Shown here: in pieces, positions 7,201 to 16,411 of the stretch | Position numbering within the stretch: the stretch's first letter is position 1 | Layout of the letters: every line of letters begins with the position of its first letter | NCBI RefSeq assembly: GCF_037039395.1 | Contig: NZ_CP146245.1 | Coordinates: 116,254 to 180,253 of the forward strand | DNA length: 64,000 nt | Reading direction: 5' to 3' | DNA from: Agrobacterium vitis | Lineage (GTDB): Bacteria; Pseudomonadota; Alphaproteobacteria; Rhizobiales; Rhizobiaceae | Notes under the pieces: model-generated | The model's database searches: none | Told to the model about the DNA's origin: nothing | The model's input: only the letters and a program-made list of their open reading frames with translations | Position numbers and translations under genes: made by a program

Positions 7201-8823
7201 CGATATGCCAGGCGCGTGAAGGCTATGCGACGTGATCAGCTCAACGAAGTCGAATGGCAAAAAGTGCTTCGGCATGCGGACGTTCTGCGGCGTCTACCGC
7301 AGCGTCCCACGGCCGGGGACGTCGCCGATGCGATGGTGGAGCTTGCAGTCAGCCGTGCGACCCTGTTCCGCTGGCTGAAGCGGTTCAGGGCTGAGGAGCG
7401 TGTCGCGGCGCTCATTCACCGGAAGTCGGGGCGACGCGGGGGCATCGACGCCTTTGATCCCGCGCTGAAGACAATCGTCGATCGCAACATTACGACGTTC
7501 TATGCCATGCCGGAACGGCCGACGTTAACTCGGCTACGAAAGCACATCGTTGCCGACTGTCGCGCAGAGCAGTTGCCGCCACCGTCGATCAGACGCCTGA
7601 AGGGCTATCTTGCGACCCTGGATGTGGAGGCCATGACGCGCCGCCGCGAGGGGAAAGCGCGGGCTGATGCGAAGTTTCTGGCGTTACCCGGCGAGTTTTC
7701 AGCTCAGCGTCCGTTGCAGGTGGTCCAGATCGATCACACGAAGGTCGACGTAACGGTAGTCGATCCAATTGAACGGCAGCCGATTGGCCGGCCAATACTG
7801 AGCATTGCCATCGATGTTTGCACGCGAATGGTGCTGGGGTTCTATCTTTCCTTAGAGGCGCCGTCGGTGACATCTGTGGCACTTTGCCTGACGCACGCGA
7901 TCATCGATAAGGCCCGGTGGCTGGAGGATCGCGGGATAGCCCTGGAGTGGCCCACAAGCGGCTTGCCAGAATGCATTCATGTCGACAACGGCGCCGAATT
8001 CCATGCGCGCGCGTTCAAGCGGGGCTGCGACGACCATAACATCATCGTCTCCTACCGACCGCCAGGAACGCCCCGGTTTGGCGGACATATCGAACGCCTG
8101 ATCGGCACGATGATGGGCGCGGTACATCTGCTTCCCGGCACGCATTTCTCCAATGTGCTTGAGCGGGGCGATTACGATCCCGAGGCGCGGGCGGTGATGA
8201 CAATGCGGGAGCTTGAGGCCTGGCTGGCGTTGGAGATCATCGCCTACCATTCCGACCTGCATCGCGGCATTGGCCGACCGCCAGTCGCGGCCTGGAATGA
8301 AGCCATATCCGACTATCCTCGGCGGCAAGTCCTTGACCCGCTTGCTTTCCTGATCGACTTCCTGCCGTTCGAAGCACGTGTGCTGCGGCGAACCGGTATC
8401 CACTTCAACAACATCTGCTACTGGTCTGACGGCTTTGCACCTTGGATCGGCCGGTGCGAGGACAAGGTTCTGGTCAAATATGACCCGCGGGATCTCCATC
8501 GGGTCTTCGTCAAGCTGGGCGACAACTATCTGATGGTGCCAACGCGTAGTCCTGGACGCCCCGCCATCACGCTGTGGGAGCAGAAGGCGGCGATCCGCGT
8601 GCAGCGAGCCCGCGGCCGCCACGAGATCGATGAAGAGACGATTTTCCAGACTATCGCTGCGCAACGTGCACTTGTCGATCAGGCGAGCCGGGAAACCACC
8701 CAAACACGCAGATGGCGTGCGCGGCGTGCTCATCTGCAGGAAAGGCCCGCAATCTCGCCAAGCGTGCCAATGGACGAACCGGTGATTGCCTTACCGCATT
8801 TTCCGGTGGAGGTGTGGGAATGA
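7186..8823 (+). CDS. tniA: TniA-like DDE transposase
   Basis: The protein has 545 residues. It is a Mu/TnsB/TniA-type transposase with an N-terminal helix-turn-helix region, an rve-fold catalytic core and a C-terminal beta-barrel-like part. The catalytic triad can be read as D183 (QIDHTKVD), D267 (HVDNGAEF) and E303 (GGHIERLIG), a D-x35-E spacing typical of the family. Its ATG lies inside the fourth end repeat, suggesting autorepression by TniA binding. It overlaps tniB by four bases (ATGA). It shares layout but only partial sequence with the tniA at 26494-28143, so the two are separate lineages and not a duplication. Confidence 0.9.
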   Translation: MVRLPRYARRVKAMRRDQLNEVEWQKVLRHADVLRRLPQRPTAGDVADAMVELAVSRATLFRWLKRFRAEERVAALIHRKSGRRGGIDAFDPALKTIVDRNITTFYAMPERPTLTRLRKHIVADCRAEQLPPPSIRRLKGYLATLDVEAMTRRREGKARADAKFLALPGEFSAQRPLQVVQIDHTKVDVTVVDPIERQPIGRPILSIAIDVCTRMVLGFYLSLEAPSVTSVALCLTHAIIDKARWLEDRGIALEWPTSGLPECIHVDNGAEFHARAFKRGCDDHNIIVSYRPPGTPRFGGHIERLIGTMMGAVHLLPGTHFSNVLERGDYDPEARAVMTMRELEAWLALEIIAYHSDLHRGIGRPPVAAWNEAISDYPRRQVLDPLAFLIDFLPFEARVLRRTGIHFNNICYWSDGFAPWIGRCEDKVLVKYDPRDLHRVFVKLGDNYLMVPTRSPGRPAITLWEQKAAIRVQRARGRHEIDEETIFQTIAAQRALVDQASRETTQTRRWRARRAHLQERPAISPSVPMDEPVIALPHFPVEVWE

Positions 8824-9698
8824 CGGCCTGTTCGCACCTTGATCCCGCTGTACAGGCCCATGCCAGCATGCCGGATCGAGAGCGCATCGAGCATATGAGG
8901 GTAGACCGGTGGATCGATTATCCGCGTGCCCGACAGGCGCTCGACAAACTTGAGGAACTTCTTTTGTTTCCCAAGCGTGCCCGCATGCCGAACCTGCTGA
9001 TCTTCGGGGCGTCTGGCATGGGCAAGACAATGATCATTGAGAAGTTCGTCCGCGCGCATCCTCCGAGCTTCGATGAAAGTAGTGGCATCCACCATCGGCC
9101 CATCATTGCCGTGCAGATGGTCGCCTCGCCGGACGAGGGCCGCTTCTATCATCGCCTGCTTTCGGTGATCGGCGCCCCGCCGCCGACACGAGCCACGATC
9201 GGACAGCTGGAAACGCAAGCGCTCCGACTGCTGCAGGAAACCGCGCCCTGCATGCTGGTCATCGACGAGGTCCAGAACCTGATTGCCGGTACCTATCGCG
9301 AGCAGCGCCGGATGCTTAATCTGTTGCGCTTCCTCGGCAACGAGTTGCGCATTCCGCTCATCTGCCTCGGCTCTCACGAAGCACGGGATGCGATCCGGGG
9401 AGACGCCCATCTCAACAGCCGCTTCGAGCCTTATGGCCTGCCACCTTGGCGGCACGACGCCGACTTTCATGGATTGGTAGGAGGCCTTCTGCGGTCGTTG
9501 CCACTGCGCTTGCCGTCCGAGCTTACGGACAGCGCGCTCAAACGCCTGGTCGAGGTCAATAGCGGCGTCACGGCATCGATATTCCGAATGGTGATTGACC
9601 TTGCCGTGCAGGCCGTCCACACCGGAACCGAGCGGATTACGCCAGCCGCGATCCTCGATCACCGCGTCGCCGTGCCGCCGCCCTTCGTTACGGCCTGA
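8820..9698 (+). CDS. tniB: TniB-like transposition ATPase
   Basis: The protein has 292 residues from the ATG that overlaps the tniA stop; an upstream in-frame start would eat into tniA and is not needed. It is an AAA+ ATPase of the TniB/TnsC type that selects target DNA and activates TniA. Walker A GASGMGKT is at about residues 63-70, and Walker B is the CMLVIDEVQN segment in the middle of the protein. An arginine-rich sensor region follows. It is the second gene of a tniA-tniB-tniQ operon whose third gene is broken. Confidence 0.9.
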   Translation: MTACSHLDPAVQAHASMPDRERIEHMRVDRWIDYPRARQALDKLEELLLFPKRARMPNLLIFGASGMGKTMIIEKFVRAHPPSFDESSGIHHRPIIAVQMVASPDEGRFYHRLLSVIGAPPPTRATIGQLETQALRLLQETAPCMLVIDEVQNLIAGTYREQRRMLNLLRFLGNELRIPLICLGSHEARDAIRGDAHLNSRFEPYGLPPWRHDADFHGLVGGLLRSLPLRLPSELTDSALKRLVEVNSGVTASIFRMVIDLAVQAVHTGTERITPAAILDHRVAVPPPFVTA

Positions 9699-9701
9699 GC
9701 C

Positions 9702-9815
9702 ATGAGAGAGGAGGGGAGAACGCCGCTTCCGATCGTACCACCGCCCTTGCCGGAGGAGCGGTTGAGCTCCTGGAGGGCATCGCGTTGGTTTCCCGCTGAA
9801 CAACGGTTGGCGTGA
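9702..9815 (+). pseudogene. tniQ fragment, interrupted
   Basis: An ATG three bases after the tniB stop opens a 37-residue frame. Its PIVPPPLPEERLSSW matches the TniQ N terminus seen in the second copy (ITVTPQRDELLSSW). After LSSW the similarity stops, and a stop codon follows at 9813. The break near 9772 fits insertion of the Tn3-family element to its right. The remainder of tniQ was not found in the window. Confidence 0.6.
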
Positions 9816-9830
9816 ACAGGGACAGAACAC

Positions 9831-12794
9831 TCAGGCTGCCCGCGCTCCGTCAGAGATGACAAGTGTTTTCCGGGACCTGCTTTTGGCGGCCTGCTCCCAG
9901 AGGAAGTCGCCGGAGAATGCGATATGCTCCCATCCGACGGGTGAGGTATGTGCCATCATCGCGTCATCCACGATCTTACCGGTCGAACGTATATGCGCAA
10001 GGGCGTCGGCCATATAGGTCGAATTCCAGTACACGATCGCGGCGATGACGAGGTTAAGGCCGGACGCGCGGTACTGTTGGGCCTCATGGCTGCGATCGAT
10101 GATACGGCCCTGCCTGAACGTGCAGATAGCCTGCGTAAGGACATGACGCTGCTCACTTTTATTCAGGCCAGCCTGGCAACGCTGGCGCAGTGCCGGATTC
10201 TCCAGCCAATCCAGCATGAACAGGGTTCGCTCGACCTTGCCGATTTCCTGAAGGGCGACATCGAGTTGGTTCTGACGCTCGTACGCAGCAAGTTTTCGCA
10301 GCATGGCCGAAGGTGCGACGTGACCCGATTTCAGAGAGGCAACGAGCCGCAGGACATCATCCCAATGCTCTCGGATGATGTCCGCGCGGACCCTCTTTCC
10401 GAGAAGGGGCGCTAGGTGCGGATAGCTGCCGGTCGGCTCGATCGGAATGAGACGTCGATCCGGGAAATCGCGCAGCCGCGGGCAAAACCGGAAGCCCAGA
10501 GCAGTGCAGAGAGCGAAGACGTGATCGGTGGCTCCGCCAGTGTCGGTGTAGTGCTCCGAGATATTGAGACTCGTGCCATGATGCAGCAAACCGTCGAGGA
10601 CATAGGGCGCTTCATGCGTAGCGGCCGAGATGACCTTCACGTGGTAAGGGCCATGCTGATCCGATACATGGGTATAAAAGCCGAACCCCGGATCGACGCC
10701 GTATCGGGCATTCACATCACCGCCGGTTTTTGCACGCTTTCCACCCCGGAAGAATTGACCGTCTGAGCTTGAAGTCGTGCCATCGCCCCAGACCGACGCG
10801 ATCGGCAGCTGGTGGTGCGCATCGATGATCGTTGATAAGGCGGCGGTATAAGTATCGTCCCGAATGTAGGCGTCCTTGGTCCATATCAACTGATCTCGGG
10901 TGATGCCTTCGCTGGCGCGGGCCATGCGGGAGAGGCCGAGATTGGTGGCATCGGCGAGGATTGCGGCCAGCATTGCACTGTCGTTCGGGCATGTCTGTCC
11001 CGTCCTCAGGTTCGTAAACGCTCCAAGGAAGCCGGTCTGACCGGCGACCTCGTGCAGCAACTCGGTGATCCGTATGCGCGGCATCATACCTTCGATTTGG
11101 CTGACCAGAGTTTCCGCACTCGCGGGCACCACTGATTTCAAAGGAGTGATGCTCAGGCGGCTTCCATCGAAGTTGACGCCTTCAACCTGATTTTTCTGGA
11201 GACGTTTTGAGAACCGCTTCAGCCGCCAGTCCAGTTCCCGGCCCCGCTGCTCCAGCCAATCGTCAGCAGATGCGGGCAGCCCTAAATCTTTGACGACTGG
11301 CGCCGCCATTTGCGGAGGCAGGAGATAGCTGTCGAAGCGGCGATATGACGATGAGCGCTCTACCCAGACGTCGCCCGACCGCAGCTTATTGCGCAGATGC
11401 GCGAGTGTCGCGACCTCGTAGAGCTTACGATTGATCTTGCCGTCCGCGCCGACCACGATCTTCTGCCAATCCTTTTTGAACGGCATAGGCGCGTCGGCAG
11501 GTAATTCGCGTTTTCCCGTTCGATGAGCCTCTCTAAGCACCCTGACAGCGGAAACGGTCCGCGCGCTGCCTCTTCCGGCCTTGAACTCAAGCGCCTCGAT
11601 CAGGGCCGGCGCAAATTTTCGCAATGTCGCGTATCGGTTAGCGGCAACAATCAGCGGATCCTGATCCGCAGTGTCCGCTATTTCTGCCACCTCTTGGCGC
11701 GCTCGCAACAGGTTTGCCCAGCCGACCGATGCATTGATGGTGTCGATCGGATCGCTGTCAGTCTCGATGGCATCCGCCAACGCGTCAATTGTGCCTCGAA
11801 ACAGGCGCATCAATCGCGACACATCCTTGGCTGTCGCCTCGTATCTTCGGGCCTTGGCGTTCTTGGCGCGGGTGAACATAGAACCGATCAGCTTGTCCGC
11901 CATATCGATTGCGGCATCTGTCAAGCGCTCTTCGGCGTCGATCAGGAATGCTACCAATGTCGCTCGTCGTCGTGAAAGGGTGTAGCGCTCGATCATATAG
12001 GACGGCGACATACGCCCTTCACGGACAAATTGGCGATACCGGTCGGGATGCAGGGCCATACTGTTGGCTGCCGGAATGCCGATCGCCCGGACAAAGGACA
12101 AACGTTCCAGAATATCGCGAACGTTGTCGGCCTTCGCAGCAACGGGCATGGCCTTCAGCCACGCCAGAGACGACAGGCCAGTCTTCGAACCAATCTGAAC
12201 GAGGCTATCGAGCATGCCGAGCTGATGGGAACTTAAGCCCCTGATAAGCTCCTGGCTGGCATGTTTACGAGCTCGCGCCCTTCCGGCAATTCCTGCTCTC
12301 TCGATTGTCGAAATGGTGGGAAGCACGATGCCCGCCTGCCGCAATGTCGTGACAATGTGAATCGCGATCGGCATTCCCTTATCTGTCGCCGTCGCGGCGA
12401 CCGCTCCCGCTTCGATCATCGTAGGGATATCACCGCGTTCGGCCGCCCGCATGCCCATCATCTGCGCTATTTCACGCGCATGGTCCGTCATCGTCTGGCT
12501 TCGAAGAAGGCCATAGCTGGCTAGATCGTCAGGTCGAACGTCGATCTGCTCTGCCACGAAGGAAACCATTGAAGCCGGGATCGTGCCAAGGATTCGAGCC
12601 AAAGGCACACCTGGATGACGAAGGGTACAAAGCTGTAAGGCGAAGCCAAGCTTATTGTGATCCTCGCGCCGATACCGGATCAGGTCGAGATCATCTGGCT
12701 CAAAGGTGTAGAGGCGAGCCAGGCCGTCTCGGTTTTCAGGAATGGATAAGAGCTGTCGCCGTTCATGCTCGGTCAGAAGTTCATGTTTGCGCAT
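9831..12794 (-). CDS. tnpA: Tn3-family transposase TnpA
   Basis: The protein has 987 residues from the ATG at 12794, which has a GGGGTAGAG ahead of it; the frame is open for 39 more codons upstream, but those run into the res region. The size is normal for Tn3 transposases. The N-terminal DUF4158 region (LLSIPENRDGLARLYTFEPDDL) and the C-terminal DDE domain are recognisable. The latter includes SVWGDGTTSSSDGQFF with a catalytic Asp, GFYTHVSDQHGPYHVKVI, and the LNKSEQRHVLTQAICTFRQGRI/EAQQYRASGLNLVIAAIVYWN end. It appears intact and replicative. It is divergent from tnpR. Confidence 0.93.
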   Translation of the reverse strand: MRKHELLTEHERRQLLSIPENRDGLARLYTFEPDDLDLIRYRREDHNKLGFALQLCTLRHPGVPLARILGTIPASMVSFVAEQIDVRPDDLASYGLLRSQTMTDHAREIAQMMGMRAAERGDIPTMIEAGAVAATATDKGMPIAIHIVTTLRQAGIVLPTISTIERAGIAGRARARKHASQELIRGLSSHQLGMLDSLVQIGSKTGLSSLAWLKAMPVAAKADNVRDILERLSFVRAIGIPAANSMALHPDRYRQFVREGRMSPSYMIERYTLSRRRATLVAFLIDAEERLTDAAIDMADKLIGSMFTRAKNAKARRYEATAKDVSRLMRLFRGTIDALADAIETDSDPIDTINASVGWANLLRARQEVAEIADTADQDPLIVAANRYATLRKFAPALIEALEFKAGRGSARTVSAVRVLREAHRTGKRELPADAPMPFKKDWQKIVVGADGKINRKLYEVATLAHLRNKLRSGDVWVERSSSYRRFDSYLLPPQMAAPVVKDLGLPASADDWLEQRGRELDWRLKRFSKRLQKNQVEGVNFDGSRLSITPLKSVVPASAETLVSQIEGMMPRIRITELLHEVAGQTGFLGAFTNLRTGQTCPNDSAMLAAILADATNLGLSRMARASEGITRDQLIWTKDAYIRDDTYTAALSTIIDAHHQLPIASVWGDGTTSSSDGQFFRGGKRAKTGGDVNARYGVDPGFGFYTHVSDQHGPYHVKVISAATHEAPYVLDGLLHHGTSLNISEHYTDTGGATDHVFALCTALGFRFCPRLRDFPDRRLIPIEPTGSYPHLAPLLGKRVRADIIREHWDDVLRLVASLKSGHVAPSAMLRKLAAYERQNQLDVALQEIGKVERTLFMLDWLENPALRQRCQAGLNKSEQRHVLTQAICTFRQGRIIDRSHEAQQYRASGLNLVIAAIVYWNSTYMADALAHIRSTGKIVDDAMMAHTSPVGWEHIAFSGDFLWEQAAKSRSRKTLVISDGARAA

Positions 12795-12937
12795 CTCTAC
12801 CCCTAAATCGTCCACAAAAGGCCCTGATAATCTATGGACAGCAGGGAATAAAGAGACGTATTCTATGGACGATTTTTCAGTGTCGGAATGAGGATGACTG
12901 CCACCGTCCACAGAACGGCCGTTTCGGAGACGCTATC
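12795..12937. promoter_or_regulatory. Probable res site and divergent tnpA/tnpR promoters
   Basis: The gap between the transposase and resolvase starts holds repeated CTATGGACA/CTATGGACGA and TCGTCCAC/CCGTCCAC motifs in both orientations. They are spaced like the subsites a TnpR dimer binds. The exact subsite borders were not resolved. Confidence 0.55.
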
Positions 12938-13507
12938 ATGGGGGCAATCCTCGGCTATGCACGTGTCTCGACCGGCGATCAGGATGTCGCGGGTCAGACG
13001 CTACGCCTTGAGCATGCCGGTGCAATCAAGGTGTTCACCGACGTGAAGTCCGGAAAGAGCATGGACCGGCCTGGTCTCACAGACCTGATTGCCTATGCTC
13101 GCGCTGGCGACACACTGGCGATCGTTCGGCTCGACCGCCTTGGCCGGTCGTTGGCTGAACTGCTCGAAATCGTGAAGATGCTCCGCGAGCGCCAGATCGA
13201 CCTGTTGAGCCTGGAGGAAAAGATCGATACGTCTTCCGCCTCCGGCGAGCTTATCTTCCACGTATTCGGCGCCATCGCTCATTTTGAGCGACGGCTGATC
13301 TCGGAGCGGACGAAGGACGGTATCGCCGCAGCAAGGGCGAAGGGAAAGAAGCCTGGTCGCCAGCCACTTGACCTGAAGAAAGTCGAAGCCGCCATTAAAC
13401 TCATCGAAGCAAAAACGTCGCCAACAGAAGCTGCACGGCAACTCGGGCTCGGGCGATCAACCATATACAGGGAAATGCGTCGCCTAGGTCTCAGCCGCCC
13501 TGCGTAA
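12938..13507 (+). CDS. tnpR: TnpR resolvase
   Basis: The protein has 189 residues from the ATG in TATCATGGGGGC; longer upstream frames would cover the res region. It is a small serine recombinase with S11 in GYARVSTGDQ, the AIVRLDRLGRSL motif, and a C-terminal helix-turn-helix (SPTEAARQLGLGRSTIYREMRRLGL). It resolves cointegrates made by TnpA and should repress both genes by binding res. It is divergent from tnpA and ends 40 bases from the convergent folD. Confidence 0.92.
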   Translation: MGAILGYARVSTGDQDVAGQTLRLEHAGAIKVFTDVKSGKSMDRPGLTDLIAYARAGDTLAIVRLDRLGRSLAELLEIVKMLRERQIDLLSLEEKIDTSSASGELIFHVFGAIAHFERRLISERTKDGIAAARAKGKKPGRQPLDLKKVEAAIKLIEAKTSPTEAARQLGLGRSTIYREMRRLGLSRPA

Positions 13508-13547
13508 ACGTCGTTTCGATCCGTCGCTATCGTAAGCGATACGTCTC

Positions 13548-14432
13548 CTACCAGAGTTGCAAATGCGGCAGTCCCTCGCGGTTGTATGCTGCCAACACAG
13601 TGTTGTGCATTAGAACCATAATCGTCATTGGCCCAACGCCTCCGGGTACTGGTGTAATGGCACTGGCTCTCTCAAGAGCGGCTGAGGAATCCACATCACC
13701 CAGCAGCCGCTTTTTGCCATCCAAAACTGCTTTCGTGGTTCCCACATCGATCACCGTTGCCCCTGGCTTGATCCAATCACCTTTGATCATCCCGGCTTGG
13801 CCCGCCGCTGCTACCACGATATCCGCCTGACGCACTTTGTCAGCAAGGTTTCGCGTTCGAGAATGCGCCATTGTTACCGTGCAGTTCGCTCCCAACAATA
13901 GCTGTCCCATCGGCTTGCCGACTAGGATAGAGCGACCGATAACGATTGCATCGAGCCCTGTTAGATCGCCCAGTTGATCACGAAGCAGCATCAGGCACCC
14001 GAGCGGGGTACAGGAGACCAGCCCAGGTCGCCCGGAGACCAGACGACCGGCACTTTCGGGGTGGAGACCATCAACGTCCTTATTCGGATCGATTGCCTGA
14101 ATAACCGCCAACTCATCAATGTGAGCGGGAAGCGGCAACTGTACGAGTATGCCGTCTACCTTATTATCGGCGTTCAATTCTTTGACGAGTTCCAAGAGTT
14201 CGTCCTGGCCCGTCTCGGCGGGAAGAATATGCTCGAAGCTGGCCATGCCGAGCTCCCGGGTCTTCCGCCCCTTGCTTCGGACATAGATTTCGCTGGCCGG
14301 ATCACTGCCAACAAGTATCACTGCCAGACCCGGCACGCGTCCGGTCTTTTCTATAAAAGCTGGGACGGCGGCAGTTATTCGGTCTGCCAGCCCGTCAGCA
14401 TAGGCTTTTCCATCAATGATTTTCGCGCGCAT
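13548..14432 (-). CDS. folD: FolD, methylenetetrahydrofolate dehydrogenase/cyclohydrolase
   Basis: The protein has 294 residues, full length for this cytosolic bifunctional enzyme. It converts 5,10-methylene-THF to 10-formyl-THF with NADP. The substrate-site segment [13 protein letters not shown] carries the catalytic lysine. The motifs [22 protein letters not shown] (dinucleotide-binding) and [12 protein letters not shown] are all intact. It stands alone, with no other folate or methyl-transfer gene beside it. It borders the Tn3 resolvase, so it may be a passenger copy of a chromosomal gene, either for one-carbon metabolism linked to a plasmid catabolic pathway or simply captured. The assignment is firm; the reason for its presence is not known. 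Confidence 0.95.
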   Translation of the reverse strand: MRAKIIDGKAYADGLADRITAAVPAFIEKTGRVPGLAVILVGSDPASEIYVRSKGRKTRELGMASFEHILPAETGQDELLELVKELNADNKVDGILVQLPLPAHIDELAVIQAIDPNKDVDGLHPESAGRLVSGRPGLVSCTPLGCLMLLRDQLGDLTGLDAIVIGRSILVGKPMGQLLLGANCTVTMAHSRTRNLADKVRQADIVVAAAGQAGMIKGDWIKPGATVIDVGTTKAVLDGKKRLLGDVDSSAALERASAITPVPGGVGPMTIMVLMHNTVLAAYNREGLPHLQLW

Positions 14433-14576
14433 ATGGGCTCTCTCTTAAGAAAGTGATCGGATTGTCCGACGGCCCAGGCGAACGGCGCATGTTTCGTGCG
14501 CTCCCCGGTGGTCCTCCACCTCAAATCGCCAGTTGCGCACGCCTCAACTTAAGCGGCTCCAAACTTCACGTCAAAG

Positions 14577-15359
14577 TCAAAATTCGGGTCCCAGTTGTTT
14601 CGGAGGTCGCAATTTGTTCACTCGTAGCGTTGTTTGGCGGGAAAGCAGCGCGACGCCCTCTAGTTGATCGCGTATCGCTTGAGCTTGCTCGGACGCCATC
14701 TCATCATAGTTCGGATTTCCTGACGTTATTCCGTCGATAAATCGGCGGAGCGCGTCCTCTGTGCCTGCTCCAGGTAGATTATTCTTGATGCGACGCTCAA
14801 GCGCAGTGATCAGTTGGTCTGCTGTTTTTTTATCGATACGTTTCCAATGTCTTTCAAAGCCATCCTGGTGCAGAATGAGCTCTGTCACTTGATCACGTGA
14901 ATTGGTGATGAAGCTTACTTGAGCGTGAACAACAGTTGTAAAAAACTTTTTGTCACTTTCCGCGAAGATTTCTATGGGTGCTTGCCCTGTGATTTGGCTG
15001 AAAAATCTTCCGCCTTCGCGATAGATTTTAAAGAGGATGCCCGGTTCCAGCTGATAATAACCCACGAACTTATCGAAACGTTGAGAAGCGAACGGAATCG
15101 CGGTTCGCGGCGCGGATTGCTCCGCTAATTTTTGGCTGCGTTCATCTGTTGAAATCCCCAAACTGTCGGCGTTGTTTTGGTTGGATGCCGCGCCATTGCG
15201 TTCTCCCTGGATCTTCGCCGATAAGGTGTTCCAATCGGGGAGCCCAAGCATCTTCGAAACGAGCTCGAGGCTTTCACTATGACTGATCGTAAGGTCTTTT
15301 ATGGCAAGAGAATCGCGTAGAGTCCGAGCCATGACTTTTGCTTCACGGTAATCGCGCAT
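14577..15359 (-). CDS. Conserved hypothetical, glyoxalase-superfamily-like N terminus plus DUF3471-like domain
   Basis: The protein has 260 residues from the ATG at 15359, where the sequence becomes MRDYREAKVMARTLRDSL; the frame is open another 46 codons upstream without similarity to anything known to me. The first 50 residues (ISHSESLELVSKMLGLPDWNTLSAKIQ) match a short domain seen at the start of many rhizobial proteins. The middle (DKFVGYYQLEPGILFKIYREGGRFFSQITGQ...IEIFAESDKKFF) has the beta-rich pattern of DUF3471. No catalytic residues can be assigned and no signal peptide is visible. It stands alone, downstream of nothing in its own direction. Confidence 0.6.
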   Translation of the reverse strand: MRDYREAKVMARTLRDSLAIKDLTISHSESLELVSKMLGLPDWNTLSAKIQGERNGAASNQNNADSLGISTDERSQKLAEQSAPRTAIPFASQRFDKFVGYYQLEPGILFKIYREGGRFFSQITGQAPIEIFAESDKKFFTTVVHAQVSFITNSRDQVTELILHQDGFERHWKRIDKKTADQLITALERRIKNNLPGAGTEDALRRFIDGITSGNPNYDEMASEQAQAIRDQLEGVALLSRQTTLRVNKLRPPKQLGPEF

Positions 15360-15794
15360 AGACGTGTCCTTTGCATGAGCGAACCAAGAGCGCCAGATGG
15401 TTGCGTTAGCTGACTTAGTCGCTCGGGCAAAGGGAAAGCCGTCGAGGCGTGATACGTTCACCATTCCCTCACGGGAGCAACCAGCAGGTCGTATCAACCT
15501 TTGCTGATGCTGTATCAGGGCGAAAACAGAGTCAACTACGGAGTTGCCTGCAGTTTATTAAATCCAAGGCTAGAGAGCATATCCCTATTGTGAACACGCC
15601 CTGCTAGGCGGCCCGCATCATCCTGCCGGCAAGCCGTAAGGATCTGAAGCTTTCGGGAATTTGCTGCTCGGTGTCCCAGGAATAGATGCTGGTCAGGTTG
15701 ATATGCTCCTATCAGCTTCGCATCAGCTGACGGGAAGGGTCTTGCCTGCCTTACACGATGATCAGCAAGCATCAGCGAGTGATGAAGGAGGGGT

Positions 15795-16067
15795 GTGCTG
15801 CTTTGTGAGATGGGCTTTCGACTTGGACGGTCTGAAGTCGACACCTTCGCAGGATCCAGACACTCGAACATGGAAGAGCTGCGCATCAACGTGTTGAAGG
15901 TGCAATGGCGGTTTGCCTTTGCCTTCGATCCGGAGCGAAAGGCTGTGGTTCTCTGCGGTGGTGCGAAGAGCGGTGTGAGCCAGAAGCTCGTCCACAAGCG
16001 GCTGATCGACCTGGCGGACAAATGGTATGACGAGCACATGAGCGCGTTGGATAAGAGACATAGCTGA
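15795..16067 (+). pseudogene. RelE/ParE-family toxin (Gp49/HigB-like), N-terminally truncated
   Basis: The 90 residues from a GTG behind AAGGAGG match the C-terminal three quarters of Gp49-type toxins: LGRSEVDTFAGSRHSNMEELRI, WRFAFAFDPERKAVVLCGG, and the closing ADKWYDEHMSAL. About 25-30 residues usually found before this are missing. A TGA stands in frame 15 bases upstream, and the other frame just upstream (LPALHDDQQAS...) faintly resembles the lost start, which suggests a frameshift near 15780. The truncated product may still be made but is unlikely to be an active mRNA interferase. The antitoxin gene follows after nine bases. Confidence 0.6.
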
Positions 16068-16076
16068 TGTCGATAA

Positions 16077-16385
16077 GTGGTACAGACGCTTCCTGAAGAT
16101 CAACAGCGCGCCGTTGCGAAGCGCACCGACGAGCTTGTTGCGGCGCACAATCTACGGAAACTGGGGGCATTTGCTGGACGGACGCAGGAAGATGTGTCTG
16201 CTGGGACAGGTTTCAAGCAGACCAACGTCTCAAGACTGGAGAAGCGCGCCGATATGAAGTTGTCGACCCTTCGCGATTATGCCGAATCCCTTGGCGATAC
16301 GTTGAAGATCGTTGCTGATGTTGCGGGCGAGAAAGTTGATCTTTCCAGCATCGCTGAGCGCTCTCGCCCCGGTTCGCAGGTCTGA
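16077..16385 (+). CDS. XRE-family antitoxin (HigA-like)
   Basis: The protein has 102 residues from a GTG. A helix-turn-helix of the XRE type (GRTQEDVSAGTGFKQTNVSRLEKRADMKLSTLRDYAESLG) lies at about residues 38-78. The order toxin then antitoxin, with a nine-base gap, is the usual one for Gp49/XRE pairs. The antitoxin would repress the pair and neutralise the toxin. The start is uncertain, because the ribosome site is weak. Confidence 0.75.
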   Translation: MVQTLPEDQQRAVAKRTDELVAAHNLRKLGAFAGRTQEDVSAGTGFKQTNVSRLEKRADMKLSTLRDYAESLGDTLKIVADVAGEKVDLSSIAERSRPGSQV

Positions 16386-16411
16386 GACGGCTCGCCGGGT
16401 GGGGGAGGGAA

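Larger units (their letters stand above)
7069..9772 (+). mobile_element. Truncated Tn402/Tn7-like element (tniA-tniB-tniQ remnant)
   Basis: The left end, tniA and tniB are intact, but tniQ stops after about 25 residues, where homology ends near 9772. The Tn3-family segment begins about there. No right end was found, so the element is probably fixed unless helped by the second tni set at 24558-28242. Confidence 0.6.
9773..13507. mobile_element. Tn3-family transposon core (tnpA, res region, tnpR)
   Basis: A full-length Tn3-type transposase and a divergent TnpR resolvase share a 143-base control region (12795-12937) that should contain res. The left edge is inferred from the loss of tniQ homology. 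The right edge is unknown, because a matching 38-base inverted repeat was not found by eye, so folD and further genes could be cargo. Confidence 0.65.

Noticed and set aside
9709..9745. GGGGAGAACGCC as the left inverted repeat of the Tn3 element
   Set aside because: It lies inside the still-recognisable start of tniQ, before the similarity break, and has no partner at the other side.
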